From Rifleibacterium sp035352635 (GTDB lineage: Bacteria; Muiribacteriota; Ozemobacteria; Ozemobacterales; Ozemobacteraceae): 64,000 nt of DNA. Location of the stretch: the NCBI GenBank assembly GCA_035352635.1, contig DAOPYA010000004.1, positions 1-64,000 of the forward strand, in the 5' to 3' direction. Below are positions 61,811-64,000 of this stretch, piece by piece. Position numbers and translations under genes: made by a program. Below the pieces are notes generated by a model that saw only the letters and a list, made by a program, of their open reading frames with translations, searched no databases and had not been told where the DNA came from. Within the stretch, counting starts at the first letter, position 1. Each line of letters starts with the position of its first letter.

Positions 61811-64000
61811 TCAGGGTCTGTAATCGAAAAGCCACAAATCTAAGGCCTGCTGGCCATTCTGCAGATTGAAGACCGTCGTTGTTTCGCCGGTTGAAGTCTT
61901 CACAATACCGCGCACCCCATCGGCGGCCAGGCTGATAGTTTGCTCTGAGCGTGCCTCGACCGGAACAAAACCAGGCAATGTTATACTATTATGAGTTCCG
62001 GAAAGGTTCAGGCCCGAAAACCCGTAATCAGAAGCATTGTCTGAAGAATATCGATTCAGATAGAGGCTGAGTGCCCAACGAGCCAAGGTCAGTTCAAAAG
62101 CCTCACCGGTAACGGCTACCACGTTTGCCTTCCCCGTCAGGCTGCTGTCAACAAGTTTGCGGGTAACATCGCGGTAAGTTGTTCCGAATCTGTTTTCCTG
62201 GGCCAGAAAACGCACAAACAAATACGACAGACCGTAACTGTTAATGCCTGAAAAATTGGTCAGCGACAGATTTTTAAAGTTTTCCTGGCTAAGCTTGATA
62301 AGCGAAGCAGTATTGGCGTCGCCATTGAGAATGCCGTAGCCGCAAACGTCTTCTGCGTATTTCGACATTCCTTCATTGAGCCAGACAGACTCGAAGGTGC
62401 CCGTGCCGCCCAGACGCTGCTTCTGATAATAATTTACCATGTGCTGAAATTCATGAGCAATAGTACCAAACCTTGTTATGGTGCTGGTTAGAGAGTATTT
62501 CACATAAATCATTTTGCGTTCATTGCTCTCTCGCAGCTGTACCCCAGATTCATCACGGTTGTATAAATCAATACCGTAGAAAATACCGGCAATACCCTGG
62601 CTCATCGAATCAGTCAGCAAAATTGTCAGCCGCCCCTCGCCATCTGGCCCCATATCAGGCTCTTGACCAAAAACGTCATTAATGCGCGGCTTGATCAGTT
62701 CTTCAAAACGCAGCCTGAGATCAGCAATCAGCGAACTGGAAGGCGTGATTATAGCGTTATCGGCATAAATAATCACTTCGGAGCCAATCGCAACACAGCG
62801 TGCCGCGATGCGGTTCTGAGGGTACGGCGTACTGGTAGCGACCTGCCCATAAACCGGAATAAAAAATTCTTCACTCTCACCCAGAGCTGCAGCCGCAACA
62901 TTCTGCCGACGGGCCCGCAAGCTGTTTTTGCCTGGCAAAACCATAGATGGCAGTCTGGCGCTAACTTCGCTTTCAAAAAATCTGAAGGCAGAACGCGGGT
63001 CAACAGTCGCAGGAATGGACTGCCTCACGCTACTGCGCACCGTGAAGGTTGCCGGTTCGGGCGAAGCCACTGCCACGGCAAAAGATTTTGCCCCGGCAAT
63101 CAAACCCGGAACCGACAAAGCCAGACTCTCTGCTGCTGCCAGTCGAACCGGGAACGCCAGAGACCGGCAACCTGACGGCACCGGAATTACCGAGTTAACC
63201 GTGAAAGAATAGGCCGCCCCACGGCTCATAATATTGTTATTCAGGTCTTTGACCTGGTTGTCAGCTATGGTCAGTCTGTTGAAACTGCCCGGCAACCACG
63301 AGTTTCTTGGCCAGAACCTCAGAGTCGCAGCGTTATCCCATGACCAGGCGCCATTGACCGCTGGCACAAAGCTTAAAGCGGCCAGAGCTGAAGTTTTATC
63401 GACCGGTTCGCTGAATGTAACTACCAGAGGGTCTTCCACCGCAACGTTGATCGTTCCATTCACTGGAATTACCGACAATATGGTTGGCGGAGCAGTATCG
63501 TTCTCGCTGTCGGCAAGAATCGTGCATGAAAAAACCGCTGAAGAAGTGGTGTTTCCAGATGGGTCGCGGGCTATTACCTGCCAGTAATATTTTCGGCCGG
63601 CGAGCAGGTCAAGCTGAGGATTCCAGGTAGTTTCGGTCAAGTTTTCAGCAATTTTCACGGCAGGCGGCGCCATCGTATCGAGCAACAGGTCATAAAAAAC
63701 CTTGGTGTCATCAGGGTCGCCACCGGCCCATGCGAATACCGGCCGCACCGGAACCCGGATACTGCCACTGGCCGGCGAAATCGCCAACGGCTGGTTGGGA
63801 GCCTGACTGGCAAGGGCTGCGGTCGAAAATGACCATACCGGCGAATTGGGGTTGCTCAGGCCTCGGGCATCTTTTACTACTACCTGCCAATAATACAGGG
63901 CGCCCGGTCGCAAGGTTTCAGAGGGCAGATAAACCTGCGCGGCTGTGCTTTCGACCACTCGTGGCAACGGAAAGCTGTTACCAAGGAAAACGGTGCTGGT
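61811..64000 (-). CDS. secreted gluzincin-type metalloprotease with Ig-like domains (5' end outside window)
   Basis: At least 729 residues; the frame is open through the right edge, so the start and any signal peptide are not seen. In order: two fibronectin-like modules (YYWQVVVKDARGLSNPNSP and YYWQVIARDPSGNTTSSA), a Big_5-like Ig domain (SVIPVNGTINVAVEDPLVV), a linker, then a metallopeptidase domain with HEFQH (coded near 62441-62459) and the downstream Glu in WLNEGMSKYAED. HExxH plus NEGxS is the gluzincin pattern, and the domain resembles the M30 (hyicolysin-like) family. Active zinc site is intact. Likely a cell-surface or secreted protein degrader. Confidence 0.85.
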   Translation of the reverse strand, partial: TSTVFLGNSFPLPRVVESTAAQVYLPSETLRPGALYYWQVVVKDARGLSNPNSPVWSFSTAALASQAPNQPLAISPASGSIRVPVRPVFAWAGGDPDDTKVFYDLLLDTMAPPAVKIAENLTETTWNPQLDLLAGRKYYWQVIARDPSGNTTSSAVFSCTILADSENDTAPPTILSVIPVNGTINVAVEDPLVVTFSEPVDKTSALAALSFVPAVNGAWSWDNAATLRFWPRNSWLPGSFNRLTIADNQVKDLNNNIMSRGAAYSFTVNSVIPVPSGCRSLAFPVRLAAAESLALSVPGLIAGAKSFAVAVASPEPATFTVRSSVRQSIPATVDPRSAFRFFESEVSARLPSMVLPGKNSLRARRQNVAAAALGESEEFFIPVYGQVATSTPYPQNRIAARCVAIGSEVIIYADNAIITPSSSLIADLRLRFEELIKPRINDVFGQEPDMGPDGEGRLTILLTDSMSQGIAGIFYGIDLYNRDESGVQLRESNERKMIYVKYSLTSTITRFGTIAHEFQHMVNYYQKQRLGGTGTFESVWLNEGMSKYAEDVCGYGILNGDANTASLIKLSQENFKNLSLTNFSGINSYGLSYLFVRFLAQENRFGTTYRDVTRKLVDSSLTGKANVVAVTGEAFELTLARWALSLYLNRYSSDNASDYGFSGLNLSGTHNSITLPGFVPVEARSEQTISLAADGVRGIVKTSTGETTTVFNLQNGQQALDLWLFDYRP

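Overview
The window reads as a bacterial chromosome segment with mid-range GC, almost fully coding, with genes on both strands in short operons joined by 1-8 base overlaps. It contains no rRNA, tRNA, CRISPR array, transposase or phage gene that I can see. The cell is probably a diderm heterotroph: there is a putative outer-membrane beta-barrel, there are many exported proteins and two exported GH13 starch/glycogen enzymes, and butyrate kinase with phosphate butyryltransferase suggests fermentation. The mix of long TPR proteins, divergent pseudopilins, Tad-type machinery and exported glycosidases reminds me of Candidatus Riflebacteria or a similar uncultured lineage. That placement is an impression, not a demonstration. 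|| 1-6.1 kb: an Rrf2-family regulator with its own promoter and operator sits in front of a cysK reading frame that is broken within the window. Then come an exported GH13 debranching-type enzyme, an exported protein of unknown function and a polytopic GT-C-like membrane protein. Two copies of a short intergenic repeat (A and B) lie here; a third (C) is at 25.4 kb. || 6.1-15.9 kb (minus strand): proline peptidase M24, M16 peptidase, scpB, scpA, trpS, a TPR lipoprotein-like/exported protein, an unknown protein, an HD-GYP protein, a putative outer-membrane barrel and a BamD/YbgF-like TPR protein. || 16.0-30.3 kb (plus strand): the most unusual block. It runs ParB-like protein, MBL-fold hydrolase, a 1193-residue protein whose N-terminal MinD/ParA-like domain has lost key ATPase residues, a 1310-residue very basic protein with no recognisable domain, a PP2C phosphatase, a coiled-coil protein and a roughly 20-repeat TPR protein. 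|| 30.4-35 kb: three type IV pseudopilin-like proteins in an overlapping operon, then two small exported low-complexity proteins. || 35-43.7 kb: a second exported GH13 amylase with a CBM20-like tail, then rlmI-like methyltransferase, mutT-like Nudix, buk and ptb as an operon, a TPR-like protein convergent with ptb, and comM. || 43.7-53.4 kb: a cyclic-nucleotide-binding/CpaE-like fusion, M48 peptidase, a small Cys-rich protein, murC, a tandem M16 protein with a broken zinc motif, an SLH-domain protein and a membrane protein. || 53.6-64 kb: a compact Tad locus in which TadZ is fused to TadA and TadB is fused to TadC, with DUF523 coupled behind them; a divergent ABC exporter; a coiled-coil/zinc-ribbon protein with a tiny membrane partner; and the 3' part of an exported gluzincin-type metalloprotease. 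|| Linking themes are three separate MinD/CpaE-like domains with three different degenerate Walker A motifs, a Tad/type IV filament theme, and several promoters with a TAGAAT -10 box. A few genes appear to be transcribed as near-leaderless mRNAs.
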